Of a stretch of 64,000 bases of DNA, positions 63,538 through 64,000 are shown piece after piece. Within the stretch, counting starts at the first letter, position 1. The number at the start of each line of letters is the position of its first letter. The position numbers were made by a program, and so were the translations under genes. Below the pieces are notes generated by a model that saw nothing but the letters and a program-made list of their open reading frames with translations, was not told the origin of the DNA and searched no databases. Source of the DNA: Lysobacterales bacterium (GTDB lineage Bacteria > Pseudomonadota > Gammaproteobacteria > Xanthomonadales > Xanthomonadaceae); assembly GCA_019510125.1 (NCBI GenBank), contig JAEKKX010000005.1, positions 234,009 through 298,008 on the forward strand, given 5' to 3'.

Positions 63538-64000
63538 TCAGTCGTCGCAGGTGATGTTGTTGCCGCTGCGGGTGCAGCGCGCGTCGGTTTCGTTGATCGA
63601 CAGCGCGCCAGCGAGCGCCGCCGTCGAGACCACCGCACCCACCGCGGAGGTCAGCATCGAGCTGCCCTGGTCGCCCTTCAGCGCGCGCTTCGCGAGCTGC
63701 CGCTGGTCTTCCTTCAGGGTGGAGATGATGGCGTCGTACATCGCCGTGCGCTGCTGGGTTTCCTGGTAGTTGGCCAGGATCGTCTGCAGGCCGGCGGTCG
63801 CGTTGGCCGCATTCGAGTCCATGCCGCCGTTGGAGCTGGAACCGGCGAGCTGCAGCATCTGCTTCTTGATGTCCTCGCGGGTCTTCTGGAGGAGCGTGTT
63901 CATCGCCTCCACCTGATCGTTGTACTTCTTGTTCTGCATGATCACGATGTAGGTGCACAGCGCCTTCTGCTGGGCAACGATGTCACCATTCATGTTCAGG
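63538..64000 (-). CDS. T4SS-associated helical protein, possibly VirB5-like (cut by window edge)
   Basis: The frame is open to base 64000, so the gene may start beyond the window. An ATG at 63993 would give 151 residues, but that product lacks a signal peptide, which suggests it is only the C-terminal part. The visible sequence is helical and Gln/Lys-rich (YNDQVEAMNTLLQKTREDIK) with a segment of Ala/Val near the end (LTSAVGAVVSTAALAGAL) and a closing Cys pair (RCTRSGNNITCDD). VirB5 minor-pilus proteins are helical and sit near virB6, so this is the leading guess. The 113-bp gap to virB6 holds no other gene. Confidence 0.5.
   Translation of the reverse strand, partial: LNMNGDIVAQQKALCTYIVIMQNKKYNDQVEAMNTLLQKTREDIKKQMLQLAGSSSNGGMDSNAANATAGLQTILANYQETQQRTAMYDAIISTLKEDQRQLAKRALKGDQGSSMLTSAVGAVVSTAALAGALSINETDARCTRSGNNITCDD

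Overview
The window is very GC-rich chromosomal DNA with dense, mostly housekeeping gene content. Gene order and families point to a gammaproteobacterium of the Lysobacteraceae (Xanthomonadaceae), near Lysobacter, Luteimonas or Pseudoxanthomonas. The main reasons are smc-zipA-ligA next to epmA, an SMC/ScpA/ScpB condensin, DUF2884, DUF3011 and DUF4189 proteins, a VirB6-type gene with a DUF4189 neighbour, and GyrA with Gln at position 83. This is inference from families and layout, not from a database search.

Layout. 1-6950: tail of a DUF2884-like protein, fumC, purB, the ribosomal oxygenase roxA, an acetyltransferase and a lipoprotein. 7269-13054: sucA, sucB and lpdA, the 2-oxoglutarate dehydrogenase complex, with a hairpin-rich repeat between sucB and lpdA. 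13162-14997: membrane protein, methyltransferase and LOG-family hydrolase in a tight cluster. 15000-16200: a repeat island with nine copies of a 26-bp palindrome around a small GIY-YIG nuclease gene and a truncated second copy of that gene. 16269-20583: acryloyl-CoA reductase, PilH-like response regulator, cbpA and hsp20 (heat shock), peroxiredoxin and a ferritin-like protein. 20690-28109: PBP1C and a thioester alpha-2-macroglobulin. 28387-41610: gyrA, mtnA, a DUF3011 protein, epmA, ligA, zipA and smc.

41772-56624 is a sugar-utilisation locus: ABC ATPase, GH1 beta-glucosidase, a large secreted enzyme of unknown family, two permeases, a binding lipoprotein, a GH144-like endo-beta-1,2-glucanase, a TonB-dependent receptor and a LacI repressor. 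Near-identical palindromes of the form TGTAAMCGKTTWCA lie upstream of the receptor, the GH1 gene and the repressor, so the locus looks like one regulon. The likely path is outer-membrane uptake by the receptor, periplasmic cutting by the GH144-like enzyme, import by the ABC system and cytoplasmic cleavage by GH1. A beta-1,2-glucan or sophoro-oligosaccharide substrate is the best guess.

56809-61328: bolA-like and yciI genes, a gene-free stretch of 550 bp, then scpA, scpB and rluB. tRNA-Leu(CAA) follows, and then the start of a type IV secretion cluster (DUF4189 protein, VirB6, and a partial gene running off the right edge).

The two parts most worth a second look are the palindrome/GIY-YIG island at 15.0-16.2 kb, which resembles a REP system driven by a different nuclease family, and the predicted beta-glucan regulon.
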